The translations under genes were made by a program, and so were the position numbers. 64,000 nucleotides of DNA from Halomarina pelagica. Its GTDB lineage: Archaea > Halobacteriota > Halobacteria > Halobacteriales > Haloarculaceae. Below, piece after piece: positions 52,738 through 60,806 of this stretch; position 1 is the first letter of the stretch, and each line of letters opens with the position of its first letter. The stretch spans positions 682,001-746,000 of the forward strand of contig NZ_CP100454.1 in assembly GCF_024228315.1 (NCBI RefSeq). Reading direction: 5' to 3'. Under the pieces are notes generated by a model. The model was not told the DNA's origin, made no database searches, and saw nothing but the letters and a program-made list of their open reading frames with translations.

Positions 52738-54891
52738 ATGTATGTCGGTTGTCTTCGTCGGGGCGAATCCACCGGAGAACAGCGCGTCGCGTACGACTGG
52801 TGTCGAGGGACGTTCCCCGACGCGGCGACGGTGTCCTTCGACGCCGTCGCGTCGGGCGACGTCGACCTCGGCGCGTTCGACGCGCTCTGGTGGCACCGGG
52901 ACGCCCCGCTCGACGACGCCGACTGGCTCGCCGACTGCGCGGAGGCGTTCCGGACCGCCGCCGACGAGGGGACCGGACTCCTCCTCTCGCTGCACGCCCT
53001 CTCCGCCGTCGAGGCGCTCGGTATCGACGCCGTCGCGCCCGACGCGACCGGGACCGACGACGTCGCGGAGCCGGCGGGACTGCTCTGCAAGACCGTCCAC
53101 GCCGACCACCCGCTGTTCGCGGGCTTCGAGACCCTCCGCGTCCACACGCGAGGGGCCGGCGTCGCCCAGCCGTTCGCCCGCTACGAGGTCGTGCTCCCCG
53201 AGCGGGGCGAGACGCTCGCCTGCGGCCTCCGCGGCGACGAGGAGTGCTACCCGCACAAGACCGTCGTCGGGTGGGACTGGGGGGCGGGCGCGGTCGTGGG
53301 CGCGGGCGACGCCCTCGCCTTCGCCGAGCCGACCGACGAGGCGTGCGACCGCGCCCGCCGCCGGTTCGTCGAGGACGCCCTCCGGACGCTCGCCGACCGC
53401 CCCGAGACCGTCACCGACCGTCCCGCGACCGGCGAGGAGCTGCGCGCCCTCCGCGCGGCCGTCGAGGACCACAACCGACCGCGGTATCACGTCACGTCCC
53501 CCGCGAACTGGCTGAACGACCCGAACGGGCTCGTCCACTGGAACGGCCGCTACCACGTCTTCTACCAGTACAACCCCGCCGGACCGTTCCACGGGACGAT
53601 CCACTGGGGGCACGCGGTGAGCGACGACCTCGTCCGCTGGGAGGACGAACCGGTCGCGCTCTCGCCGGATCCGGACGGACCGGACCGCGACGGCTGCTGG
53701 TCGGGGTGTACGGTCGTCCACGACGGGACCCCCACGTTCGTCTACACCGGCGGCCGCGGGGGGATTCAGCTCCCCTGTCTGGCGACGGCCGAGGACCCCG
53801 ACCTCCGCCGGTGGCGGAAGGACCCGGACAACCCGGTCATCGAGGAGGCACCGGTCGAACTCGACGTGCTGAACTCCGACCACTGGCACGCGGAGTTCCG
53901 CGATCACTGCGTCTGGAGGGACGGGGAGTTCTGGTACCAGCTCATCGGCTCCGGCATCACAGACGTGGGCGGGACCGTCCTCCGCTACCGCTCGGCCGAC
54001 CTCCGCGAGTGGACGTACCTCGGTCCCGTCCTGACCGGTACGTGGGAGGGTGCCGGCGCGATGTGGGAGTGCCCGGAACTGCTCGACCTGGGCGAGCGGG
54101 AACTGCTCCACGTCTCCAACTACGCTGACGTCTGGTACTTCCTCGGCGAACTCGACGACGGCCGCTTCCACGTCGACTCGCGGGGGAAGCTCGACTACGG
54201 CGACTTCTACGCGCCGCAGTCGCTGACCGACGAAACCGGTCGCGAACTCACCTTCGGGTGGCTCCCCGAGGCCCGCTCGGAGCGGGCGCAGTGGGACGCC
54301 GGCTGGTCGGGGGCCCTCTCGCTCCCCCGCGAACTGTCGCTCGCCGAGGACGGGGGGCTCCGCCAGCGTCCCGCGCCCGAGGTGACCGACCTGCGCCGCT
54401 CTCACGCCGCACTGACGGACCTCGTCGTCGACGGCGAGACGCCGCTCGACGCCTCCGGGACGGCGCTCGAACTCGCGCTGACGGTGCGCGTCGAGGACGC
54501 CGAGGCGTTCTCCCTCGTCGTCCGCGAGTCCGACGACGGGACGGAACGGACGCCCCTCCGCTACGCCGACGGCGAACTCGTGATCGATCGCTCGTCCGCG
54601 AGTCTCGACCCCGAGACGGCGAGCGACGACCAGCGGATGCCGGTCGGGACGCCCGACGGGACGCTCTCGCTGCGGGTGTTCGTCGACGGCTCCGTGATCG
54701 AGGCGTTCGCCAACGACCGGCGGTGTCTCACGAGTCGAGTCTACCCGACGCGAGCCGACAGCGACGGCGTCTCGCTCCGCGCCGAGGGCGGCGAGGCGGT
54801 CGTCGAGCGACTCGACGTCTGGGAGCTGGGCGACGCGTGGCCGGCGGCACCGAGCGCCGGGATGAGCGCGTCCTCGCCGACGCCGGAGTAG
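52738..54891 (+). CDS. GH32 fructan hydrolase/invertase with N-terminal GATase-like extension
   Basis: 717 residues. The first 240 residues form an extension ([39 protein letters not shown]) that looks like a class-I-glutamine-amidotransferase/ThuA-type fold. The GH32 part has NWLNDPNG (nucleophile Asp261), FRDH (Arg388-Asp389 stabiliser) and WECPELL (acid/base Glu444), followed by a beta-sandwich with [13 protein letters not shown]. It hydrolyses beta-fructosides such as sucrose, levan or inulin. No signal peptide is seen, so it is probably cytoplasmic. It faces the GH68 gene. Confidence 0.88.
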   Translation: MYVGCLRRGESTGEQRVAYDWCRGTFPDAATVSFDAVASGDVDLGAFDALWWHRDAPLDDADWLADCAEAFRTAADEGTGLLLSLHALSAVEALGIDAVAPDATGTDDVAEPAGLLCKTVHADHPLFAGFETLRVHTRGAGVAQPFARYEVVLPERGETLACGLRGDEECYPHKTVVGWDWGAGAVVGAGDALAFAEPTDEACDRARRRFVEDALRTLADRPETVTDRPATGEELRALRAAVEDHNRPRYHVTSPANWLNDPNGLVHWNGRYHVFYQYNPAGPFHGTIHWGHAVSDDLVRWEDEPVALSPDPDGPDRDGCWSGCTVVHDGTPTFVYTGGRGGIQLPCLATAEDPDLRRWRKDPDNPVIEEAPVELDVLNSDHWHAEFRDHCVWRDGEFWYQLIGSGITDVGGTVLRYRSADLREWTYLGPVLTGTWEGAGAMWECPELLDLGERELLHVSNYADVWYFLGELDDGRFHVDSRGKLDYGDFYAPQSLTDETGRELTFGWLPEARSERAQWDAGWSGALSLPRELSLAEDGGLRQRPAPEVTDLRRSHAALTDLVVDGETPLDASGTALELALTVRVEDAEAFSLVVRESDDGTERTPLRYADGELVIDRSSASLDPETASDDQRMPVGTPDGTLSLRVFVDGSVIEAFANDRRCLTSRVYPTRADSDGVSLRAEGGEAVVERLDVWELGDAWPAAPSAGMSASSPTPE

Positions 54892-54990
54892 TCGAGCGGC
54901 GATCAGTCGACCCGTCGACCGATCTCTCGGTCGAGCCGTCGGGCCGTCGACCCGTCGGACGGTACGTCGCCCCGTCGGCGTCCCCGGCGG
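54892..54990. other. Short GC-rich convergent gap with GTCGACC repeats
   Basis: GTCGACCCGTCG recurs at about 54907 and 54945, with further GTCGA units. It lies between the convergent GH32 and GH68 genes and may form hairpins that insulate their 3' ends. Confidence 0.4.
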
Positions 54991-56304
54991 TCAGTACTCG
55001 CCCTCGCCGCCGAGCGGTCGTCGCCCCGCCAGCGGGTCGGCCGGCGGTAGCTCCTCGTCCTCCAGCGGCAGGTGACCGTGGTCGAGTTCGCCCCGGATGC
55101 GCGTCCGATCGCCCGCGAGTTCGAGCCGGAGCGTGGGGGCGAGCGTCCCGCCGAACTTCTCGCGCTGCTCGTCGGGGAGGAGGTGTCCCACCTCGTCGAG
55201 GTGGAGGCCGCCGAGGTCGTAGTAGTTGAAGAAGCTCGTCACCAGCAGTTCGTCGCGGTGGCCGTAGGCCAGCCAGGAGTACGCCTGGAACGGCGCGTTG
55301 TGCGGGTTCGCCACGACGAGCCCGGAGCCGTTGAGGGGGTCGTACTCGCCGCGGAGGGCGTCCGCGACGAACCCGTAGAGCCCGTCGAACCGCTCGAGCC
55401 CCGGCGCGAACGTGTGCTCGTGGCTCGACGTGAACAGGTAGTAGCGTCCGTCGCGGACGACGACGTGCGGGCGCTCGAGTTCCTGGTTGACGCAGGCCCC
55501 GTCGAGGATGGGCCGCCGCATCTCCCACTCCGTCGGGTCGCCGGCGTCGGAGACGGCGACGCCGACGCACCCGTTGAAGGCCCGCCGCCCGTCGTCGCCA
55601 CCGCACCCGCACTCGGGGACGGGCGTGTTCGCCTCGAACAGCAGGCACGTCTCGCCCGTCCCCGGGTCCTCGAAGAACCACGGGTCGCGGAAGGTGTAGA
55701 TGAGATCGCTCTCCCGGGCGGCCTGCTCCCGCGTCTCGTACCACTCGCCGTCGGCCGTCAGGAGCACCTCGTGGTCCCACGGGCCGGAGAGGCGCACGCC
55801 GTCGTCGTCGGTCGCGAGGTCGCCGCCGGTCGCGACGGCGATGCGCTGCTCGTAGGAGAGTTCGACCGCGTCGGCGCGACCGGCCGCGGTGTAGTAGAGG
55901 TAGAGTTCGTCGTCGGCCCGGTCGTACATCGCGGACCCGGCCCACTGCCGCGACCCGAGACTGCGCTCGGGGTCGAAGACCGGACCGCCGGTCGTCCACT
56001 CCCGCCCGTCCCGCGAGTAGAAGTAGCGGACGGTCGCCACGTCGTGGCGCTTGCCGGGGAGCATCTCGGCGGGCGCGGTCAGCGCGAAGACGACCCGCCA
56101 GCCGTCGACCTCGGCGAACGAGCCGTCGCGCTCCAGGAGCGGCCACGTGTCCCAGAGGTAGAGGTCGGAGTCGGTCGGTTCGTCCGGCGGGTAGACGATC
56201 GGAGCGGTCGTCTCCGCCGTCCGCCTGATGCGGGCGGCCTGCTCTCGCGTCCAGGTGGACGTCGCCCCCCACCGTCGATCCAGTTCGTACGTGCCGCTGG
56301 CCAT
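54991..56304 (-). CDS. GH68 fructosyltransferase (levansucrase/inulosucrase)
   Basis: 437 residues. The retaining GH68 triad is clear: nucleophile Asp52 in LYLWDTWPL, stabiliser Asp207 in FRDPWFFED, and acid/base Glu277 in NQELERPHVV. It transfers fructose from sucrose onto growing fructan. The sequence supports GH68 firmly, but not levan versus inulin linkage. The N-terminus MASGTYELDRRWG has no signal peptide, unusual for enzymes that normally act outside the cell. A TATA-like box 26 bases before ATG 56304 supports the start. Confidence 0.9.
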   Translation of the reverse strand: MASGTYELDRRWGATSTWTREQAARIRRTAETTAPIVYPPDEPTDSDLYLWDTWPLLERDGSFAEVDGWRVVFALTAPAEMLPGKRHDVATVRYFYSRDGREWTTGGPVFDPERSLGSRQWAGSAMYDRADDELYLYYTAAGRADAVELSYEQRIAVATGGDLATDDDGVRLSGPWDHEVLLTADGEWYETREQAARESDLIYTFRDPWFFEDPGTGETCLLFEANTPVPECGCGGDDGRRAFNGCVGVAVSDAGDPTEWEMRRPILDGACVNQELERPHVVVRDGRYYLFTSSHEHTFAPGLERFDGLYGFVADALRGEYDPLNGSGLVVANPHNAPFQAYSWLAYGHRDELLVTSFFNYYDLGGLHLDEVGHLLPDEQREKFGGTLAPTLRLELAGDRTRIRGELDHGHLPLEDEELPPADPLAGRRPLGGEGEY

Positions 56305-56327
56305 ACCGGGTAGAGACCCCTCCCCGG

Positions 56328-56332
56328 AATAA
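56328..56332 (-). promoter_or_regulatory. TATA-like box for the GH68 gene
   Basis: TTATT within GAGATTATTCC on the minus strand, about 26 bases before ATG 56304. It indicates a leaderless start and argues against an undetected N-terminal signal peptide upstream. Confidence 0.55.
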
Positions 56333-56513
56333 TCTCTCCCTTCTCGACCACATCTGCGAGTCCCCGTCGGCGTCGAACGCGCCCGAACCCACGGACCGCG
56401 TACCGGGTCCACGAATCGGGCACGTCGCGCGATCCGAGAACCGCGAAGTCGAGCGATCGCCCGACGGTCGTCCCGCGGCCGTCCCGCGGCCATTCGGCGG
56501 CCGTCCGACCGGG

Positions 56514-57287
56514 CTATCGGCGTGCCAGGCGACGCGGCCGTATCCGTGAGTCGCCGTCCAGACTGCGGATCCAGCGGGGCACGGACCCGGTGATCGCGAG
56601 CCGGTCGCTGTAGCGGACCCGGGGGTCTCCCTCCGGCGTCGGGAGGCCCCCCGCCTCGAACATCGTATCCTCGCGGACGGTCACGTCTGCGGGCTGGAGC
56701 GGCCACGGATCGTGGGCGATCTCGGCGTACAGGACCTTCTCCCCCGCCGGGTCGTACATCCGCCGACGCTCTGCCAACCAGTAGTCGAGCGTCCCCGGTT
56801 CGGCGCGGAAGACATCGCCGTCGGGTCGGTACGACGCGTCGAGTCGTGCGCGGACGCCCCGTCCGCCGTCGGACGGCGTACTCGCGCGCCTGCGGACGCT
56901 CCGAAAGTCCACGCGGTCGCCCCGCGTGCGAACGTCCACGTCGGCGCGGTAACACGGCAAGCGGGTCCCGCGCCCCACGACCGCCGGGACGATCGGGTTC
57001 GCGACGTCGACGCTGAAGAAGTACAACCCCGGGACGCCGTCGAAGCGGACGTACGTGCGGACGTTGAGTTCGGGGAAGCTAAACCGGGTGAACGAGGGGG
57101 AGAAGCGGAGACCGGCCCGGGACAGGACGAACGGGAGGAGGCTGACCCACGCGCGGCCGTCGTAGGTGTCGAGTTCGAGGGGGGCGGGGACGTGCGGGCG
57201 GAGCCGCTCCGGGTCGAACGGCCAGTGGACGAACAGGCCGTCCGTCCACGTCATCGAGAACGCGTGGGGCGCGACGGGCCGGTTCAC
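56514..57287 (-). CDS. DUF2071 (YqjF-like) protein
   Basis: 257 residues. Family features: MTWTDGLFVHWPFDPERLRPHVP near the start, RAWVSLLPFVLSRAGLR, ELNVRTYVRFDGVPGLYFFSVD, then YWLAERRRMYD. DUF2071 proteins adopt an acetoacetate-decarboxylase-like beta cone and have unknown activity. The start is a GTG at 57287; ATG at about codon 12 is an alternative. It is divergent from the small zinc-ribbon gene at 57390. Confidence 0.84.
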   Translation of the reverse strand: MNRPVAPHAFSMTWTDGLFVHWPFDPERLRPHVPAPLELDTYDGRAWVSLLPFVLSRAGLRFSPSFTRFSFPELNVRTYVRFDGVPGLYFFSVDVANPIVPAVVGRGTRLPCYRADVDVRTRGDRVDFRSVRRRASTPSDGGRGVRARLDASYRPDGDVFRAEPGTLDYWLAERRRMYDPAGEKVLYAEIAHDPWPLQPADVTVREDTMFEAGGLPTPEGDPRVRYSDRLAITGSVPRWIRSLDGDSRIRPRRLARR

Positions 57288-57389
57288 GCGCCCCGCTACG
57301 ACGCCGGCCGGTTTGTAGCTGGTGCCGGCGAGTTCCGCGCCGACGCGGACGTCCCGCCACCTTTTGCGGACCGGGCGCGTACCGGGCGC

Positions 57390-57632
57390 ATGGTCCGCTC
57401 TCGGACGGCCACCGCCGCGGTCGGCCTCGTCGCGAGCCTGCTCGTCAGCGCGCTCGTCTGGTGGTACTTCGACAGCTTCGTCTTCTTCCTGTTCGTCCCG
57501 TTCGTCCCCTTCCTGTTCCGACGGTCCGGACGGAAAGGGGAGGCGTCGCTCCGGCGGTGCCCGACCTGCGGGTTTCAGACGAGAGACGACGCCTACGAGT
57601 ATTGTCCCCGGGACGGAACCCGGCTGGAGTAG
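57390..57632 (+). CDS. Small membrane protein with C-terminal zinc ribbon
   Basis: 80 residues. Two hydrophobic segments (about 8-24 and 29-44, the second very rich in Phe) are followed by a cytoplasmic zinc ribbon, RRCPTCGFQTRD then YEYCPRDG. Many haloarchaeal genomes have such two-helix zinc-finger proteins of unknown role. ATG 57390 comes directly after the TTTTGCGG patch. Confidence 0.72.
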   Translation: MVRSRTATAAVGLVASLLVSALVWWYFDSFVFFLFVPFVPFLFRRSGRKGEASLRRCPTCGFQTRDDAYEYCPRDGTRLE

Positions 57633-57958
57633 ACGACCCCTCGCGGATCACGGGAACGCCCACCTTCCGCCGCCCGCGCTCCGACACCGCGACCGCCGTA
57701 ACCACCGCAACCCCACGATCGCCGCGACTGCCGCAACCGCCGCAACCGCTACAACTACCGCGATCGCCACGACCGTCACAGCTACCGCGACCGCCACCGT
57801 TCGGACACCGTCCCGATGGTGTCAATAAACGCTAACTTTTTCGGCGTCGTATCCGCGGGGGTGAACGGAACCGGTCGTCGGAACGAGGGGCGTCGAGGCC
57901 GAGCGGTCGTGGAGCGTCGGCGAGCGAGCGTCGGGTCGGCATCGGGCGTGATCGATCC
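57633..57958. repeat. 326-base gap with ACCGC-type low-complexity repeats
   Basis: From about 57681 to 57800 the sequence is a degenerate repeat of ACCGCNAC/CCGCAACCG units. A lone AT-rich island follows (TCAATAAACGCTAACTTTTT, 57822-57841). No plausible gene is seen; apparent frames encode Thr/Ala repeats. The AT patch may be a promoter, but it lies 118 bases before the GTG of the next gene. Confidence 0.5.
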
Positions 57959-58576
57959 GTGAGCCTGCTGGCGGTCGTCCCGATGGCGGTCGTGATGATC
58001 GCGGGGCCGCAGATCCTCAGCGCCATCTTCCTGGCCATGAGCGAGCCCTGGCGGCGTAACTCCGCCGCGTTCGTCGCCGGCGCGGCCCTCTCGATCACGC
58101 TCGTCGTCACGATCGCGTACCTCTCCGGCAACGGCGCGACCGACCAGGGCGCGTCGAACGACACCCTCCACCTCGTCGTCCTCGCGCTCCTCCTCGTCGC
58201 CATGGTGTACGTCTACGCGAGACGGAAGCAGTCGAAGCCGCCGAAGTGGATGGGCAGGCTACAGCGGGCGACCCCGAAGTTCTCGTTCGTCCTCGGCTTC
58301 CTCCTCCTTGGACTGTTCCCCAGCGACCTCCTCACCTCGATCGCCGTCGGTACCTACCTCGCGGCGCACGGCGAACCGTGGACGCACAGCCTCGGGTTCA
58401 TCGCGCTCACGCTGCTGTTCCTGTCGCTCCCGGCGCTCGCGCTGCTCGCGTTCGGCCAGCGAGCCGAAGACCTCCTCCCGAAGGGACGCGACTGGATAAA
58501 CACCCACTCGTGGGTCGTCAGCGAGGTCGTGATCCTCTTTTTCATCGGTATGAACGTCAACAGTCTGCTGGGGTAG
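57959..58576 (+). CDS. GAP/LysE-like membrane transporter
   Basis: 205 residues with six transmembrane helices. The start (LLAVVPMAVVMIAGPQILSAIFLAMSEPWRRNSAAFVAG) and central FVLGFLLLGLFPSDLLTSIAVGTYLA match the GAP (Sap, sulfolipid-addressing, LysE-superfamily-like) proteins. The role is small-molecule or lipid export at family level. The start is a GTG at 57959; no ATG lies near. It is the last intact chromosomal gene before the accessory island. Confidence 0.78.
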   Translation: MSLLAVVPMAVVMIAGPQILSAIFLAMSEPWRRNSAAFVAGAALSITLVVTIAYLSGNGATDQGASNDTLHLVVLALLLVAMVYVYARRKQSKPPKWMGRLQRATPKFSFVLGFLLLGLFPSDLLTSIAVGTYLAAHGEPWTHSLGFIALTLLFLSLPALALLAFGQRAEDLLPKGRDWINTHSWVVSEVVILFFIGMNVNSLLG

Positions 58577-58599
58577 GTCGGAGAGTGGTACTAATGGGC

Positions 58600-58793
58600 T
58601 TAGAAGTTTCGAGGTAGGAAGTCGGCCTCGACACTCACGGCCTGGGATCCATCCGCGTCTCCGTAGGCGAGTTCCATGACGACCGGTGGGGGAACGCGCT
58701 GCACGGTCTGCGCCTCAGAAAGCTCGATTCCTTTTCGAACGCACCGCGTCGGCCGTCGAAGAGGTCGATCAGGAACGAGGTGTCGAGGATCAC
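58600..58793 (-). pseudogene. Decayed VapC toxin (PIN domain)
   Basis: GTG at 58793 overlaps the antitoxin stop (GTGA), the usual VapBC layout. The frame reads VILDTSFLIDLFDGRRGAFEK, with the first PIN Asp. It then needs a one-base shift at the AAAAGG run to continue as IELSEAQTVQRVPPPVVMELAYG, and it ends early at 58600-58602. Most of the PIN domain, with its later acidic residues, is missing. It is non-functional as a nuclease. Confidence 0.8.
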
Positions 58794-59019
58794 TCGAATC
58801 GTCTCTGGAGTTCGCGCTTACCTTCGACGTCCGATTCCCGCTTCTCCTCCAGACGGTCCCGCATAAGCGCCGCCGTCTCGGACGATAGTATACCGGCGAC
58901 GCCCTTCGGGTGCGGCCCTCCGATGAGGCGACGGAGCGTCTCCTCCATCGTCTCGTCCTCCCGTTTGTGTGCTTTCACGAACTCGTGGAACTCTTCGGAG
59001 ACGCGAACCGATTTACCAT
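58790..59019 (-). pseudogene. VapB-type antitoxin with a start-proximal frameshift
   Basis: The body reads VRVSEEFHEFVKAHKRED then ETMEETLRRLIGG and ends RELQRRFE, typical of haloarchaeal VapB partners of PIN toxins. The only upstream ATG (59017-59019) is one base out of frame with VRVSEEF: ATGGTAAATCGG would need one more base to read MGKSVRV. The in-frame sequence has a TAA just upstream. Initiation at an internal GTG or ATG would remove the DNA-binding strand, so the gene looks broken. Confidence 0.75.
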
Positions 59020-59024
59020 ATTAC

Positions 59025-59043
59025 CGTATACTCGTGTATACGA
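59025..59043. promoter_or_regulatory. Palindromic operator-like site upstream of vapB
   Basis: CGTATACTCGTGTATACG, an inverted repeat of two GTATAC boxes with a four-base centre, lying just before the antitoxin start. VapB-type antitoxins usually bind such palindromes to repress their own operon. It persists although the genes have decayed. Confidence 0.5.
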
Positions 59044-59045
59044 GT

Positions 59046-59280
59046 TCAATCAACCTTCGGTCGCGGTTCGGATCGCTCGTTCCGTCGGCCGCCCGCGTCC
59101 GATTCGGCGTGACGATTGCGTGCGACGCGACCGGGGCCTATGGATACCGTGGCCATCGACAGATGCTCCGATTCTATTTTTACACTGGTTTTGCAGTTTG
59201 GGCAGGTGGCGTAGTACGTGGATTCTCTTTTGTACATCCATCCGCTGCCGCATTTTTAACATTCAAGTTGTTCTACTCAT
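59046..59280 (-). pseudogene. Zinc-ribbon ORF interrupted by an in-frame stop
   Basis: The frame contains KCGSGWMYKRESTYYATCPNC, the second half of a C4 zinc ribbon. Reading upstream in the same frame gives E-C-stop-K-C-G: a TAA at 59256-59258 sits between the two expected cysteines of the first knuckle. The intact part could start at ATG 59237, but would lack the first CxxC. An ATG at 59278-59280 is in another frame. I read it as a decayed small zinc-finger gene. Confidence 0.5.
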
Positions 59281-59391
59281 AACGTACTACAATTTACTAC
59301 TATTTTTAAAGGTAATCCAAGATACATTCAGTACGAAGTTGGTAAGACACCCCTCAGACCAGTCATTCTACACTAATCTATTCTCGTAATG

Positions 59392-59397
59392 CTTATC
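59392..59397 (+). promoter_or_regulatory. TATA-like box of the AT-rich island operon
   Basis: CTTATC, centred about 26 bases before ATG 59421. A GGTAGGT directly precedes the ATG. The upstream 110 bases are very AT rich compared with the surroundings. Confidence 0.5.
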
Positions 59398-59420
59398 TGC
59401 AAATCCTTTGATGGGTAGGT

Positions 59421-59828
59421 ATGCCTGACACGGATGGAGACAATGATGACGAAGGATCCAGTTATGGCCCAATACGAACAGGAACTCTGAAAACCGAACT
59501 TAAGGCAGAGACCGCAGAGATGCATGACGGCGAAGAAATGTGGGTTGGCGACCCAGCAATGCAGTTCATGGAGAAACGGCTCATAGAAATCGCCCGATAT
59601 GTGTGGATGGAAGCAGCGGTTCAAACACACAGGGATGATAGACGCATTGTCCAGCCAAGCGAAATTGACGATGCATTCTCGAATCTTCTGGAGCCCCATA
59701 ATCTCTTAATGGAGGCAGCGAACGAAATGGAGCGATTGCGTTACGATTTCATAGATCTCGCGGAAGGATCACCGGCCATAGAGTTCAACGAGGAACGAGA
59801 GGAGCTAGAAGAACGGGAAGATGAGTAA
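59421..59828 (+). CDS. Histone-fold-like acidic protein, first gene of the island operon
   Basis: 135 residues. After a disordered acidic start, residues about 40-100 (GDPAMQFMEKRLIEIARYVW, then MEAAVQTHRDDRRIVQPSEI and DDAFSNLL) have the helix-long helix-helix layout of a histone fold. RRIVQPSEIDDAF is like the loop-2/alpha-3 segment of archaeal histones. A charged helical tail with EERE repeats follows. It lacks the basic DNA-contact pattern of true histones. The codon use is AT rich, unlike neighbours, which suggests horizontal transfer. It overlaps the next gene. Confidence 0.72.
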   Translation: MPDTDGDNDDEGSSYGPIRTGTLKTELKAETAEMHDGEEMWVGDPAMQFMEKRLIEIARYVWMEAAVQTHRDDRRIVQPSEIDDAFSNLLEPHNLLMEAANEMERLRYDFIDLAEGSPAIEFNEEREELEEREDE

Positions 59829-60513
59829 CCTGTTCTTCTTTCGGGATAGAGAAGGATATGATCCGGAGGACAAGTTTGACCGAATTAAAAGGCAATATTT
59901 CCAGATAGACAATGAAGTAATCTCGGACTACATCAAGGAGTACGAATTAGATACAGAGGACTTGGACGAACCTGGCAAGAACAAGCTGAGGCACTTCTTA
60001 GAAAGGAATCTGGATGACGACGTATTCGAGCAACTCCTTGACGAACTTTTTGAAAGCCAAGGTGAGGAAGGTGATTCATTCAATATCAAAGTATATGAGC
60101 TTGGAAATGGCGTCCACCAAACCAGCTTGCTTGATAAACTTGACTCGTTCAGCCAGCAAGATCTAATGAGCTCGGACGAAGGTGATGATTTCAGCTATGT
60201 TCTGGAGATTGCAGACTATGTCAACCGTGAAGAAGAAGGTGTGGTTGACATCTCCTTTCATGTTTCAGGGAAACGAGAACGTATGGATCCCTCTGATATC
60301 TGGTGGACCGAGGATGGGGAAAGAGTGTCAATCAGCGATGTGACTCAAGAACCGCCAGAGGAACTAAACAGAGATACGGACTACATTGTCGAAGCCCGAG
60401 TATACACCGATGCATGCCTGATAGCAATTTCTAATTCCGGAATAGACAAAACACTACAAGGAGAAATCCGAAGCGGAATACAGCGCTGGGGGTCCGAAGA
60501 TGGTAGCAGGTGA
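59821..60513 (+). CDS. Unrecognised acidic protein, second gene of the island operon
   Basis: 230 residues of no family I recognise. The N-terminal third is charged and helical (YDPEDKFDRIKRQYFQIDNEVISDYIKEYELD). The rest looks like strands (FSYVLEIADYVNREEEGVVDISFHVSG) with a closing YIVEARVYTDACLIAISNSG. There are no membrane segments or catalytic motifs. The ATG overlaps the histone-fold gene by eight bases, and the gene overlaps the third by 14. The AT-rich codon use matches its operon partners, not the chromosome. Confidence 0.7.
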   Translation: MSNLFFFRDREGYDPEDKFDRIKRQYFQIDNEVISDYIKEYELDTEDLDEPGKNKLRHFLERNLDDDVFEQLLDELFESQGEEGDSFNIKVYELGNGVHQTSLLDKLDSFSQQDLMSSDEGDDFSYVLEIADYVNREEEGVVDISFHVSGKRERMDPSDIWWTEDGERVSISDVTQEPPEELNRDTDYIVEARVYTDACLIAISNSGIDKTLQGEIRSGIQRWGSEDGSR

Positions 60514-60716
60514 AATCGAACTAAAAGAGACAGAGCTTCTGTTTCTACAGCATCTGCTCGGTGGGGATAACTTTGGAGCAGGATATGATGATTTCCGAAA
60601 TAAGAACCTGAGTGCAGCTCAGTTTAAGGCCGAGCAACGGGGCAATATGTATCTAACAGATGTTGTTGGTCGAGCTCAAGAGGGGAGTCGGCTCGCTGAA
60701 CTCCACTTCAGCATTA
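60500..60716 (+). pseudogene. Third island gene, truncated by the IS element
   Basis: About 72 native codons (MVAGEIELKETELLFLQHLL, then GGDNFGAGYDDFRNKNLSAA, ending near SRLAELHFSI). The frame then runs into the left inverted repeat of the IS1595-type element and continues as meaningless sequence to 60877. No remainder of the gene is found to the right of the element, so its 3' part was lost. Family unknown; the start overlaps the second gene by 14 bases. Confidence 0.65.
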
Positions 60717-60741
60717 CGCTCTTGCGTAGGAGATTGTTGAT
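60717..60741 (+). repeat. Left terminal inverted repeat of the IS
   Basis: Reads CGCTCTTGCGTAG, then GAGATTGTTGAT. It pairs with 61693-61717 on the opposite strand, four mismatches. Confidence 0.75.
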
Positions 60742-60777
60742 ACTGCAGAGCGGTCGCTGCGGAGTCGAAGAGGACAA

Positions 60778-60799
60778 GGGCACCGCGTCAGCGGTGCCC
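60778..60799 (+). promoter_or_regulatory. Perfect hairpin just before the transposase start
   Basis: GGGCACCGC GTCA GCGGTGCCC, a 9-bp stem ending eight bases before ATG 60807. In several IS families a hairpin at this place limits translation from read-through transcripts; the same role is a reasonable inference here. Confidence 0.55.
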
Positions 60800-60806
60800 G
60801 ACACGA

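Noticed and set aside
59050-59262. Alternative 70-codon frame starting MLKMRQRMDV
   Set aside because: It overlaps the frame with the zinc-ribbon cysteines and has none of its own; the composition looks like a shadow.
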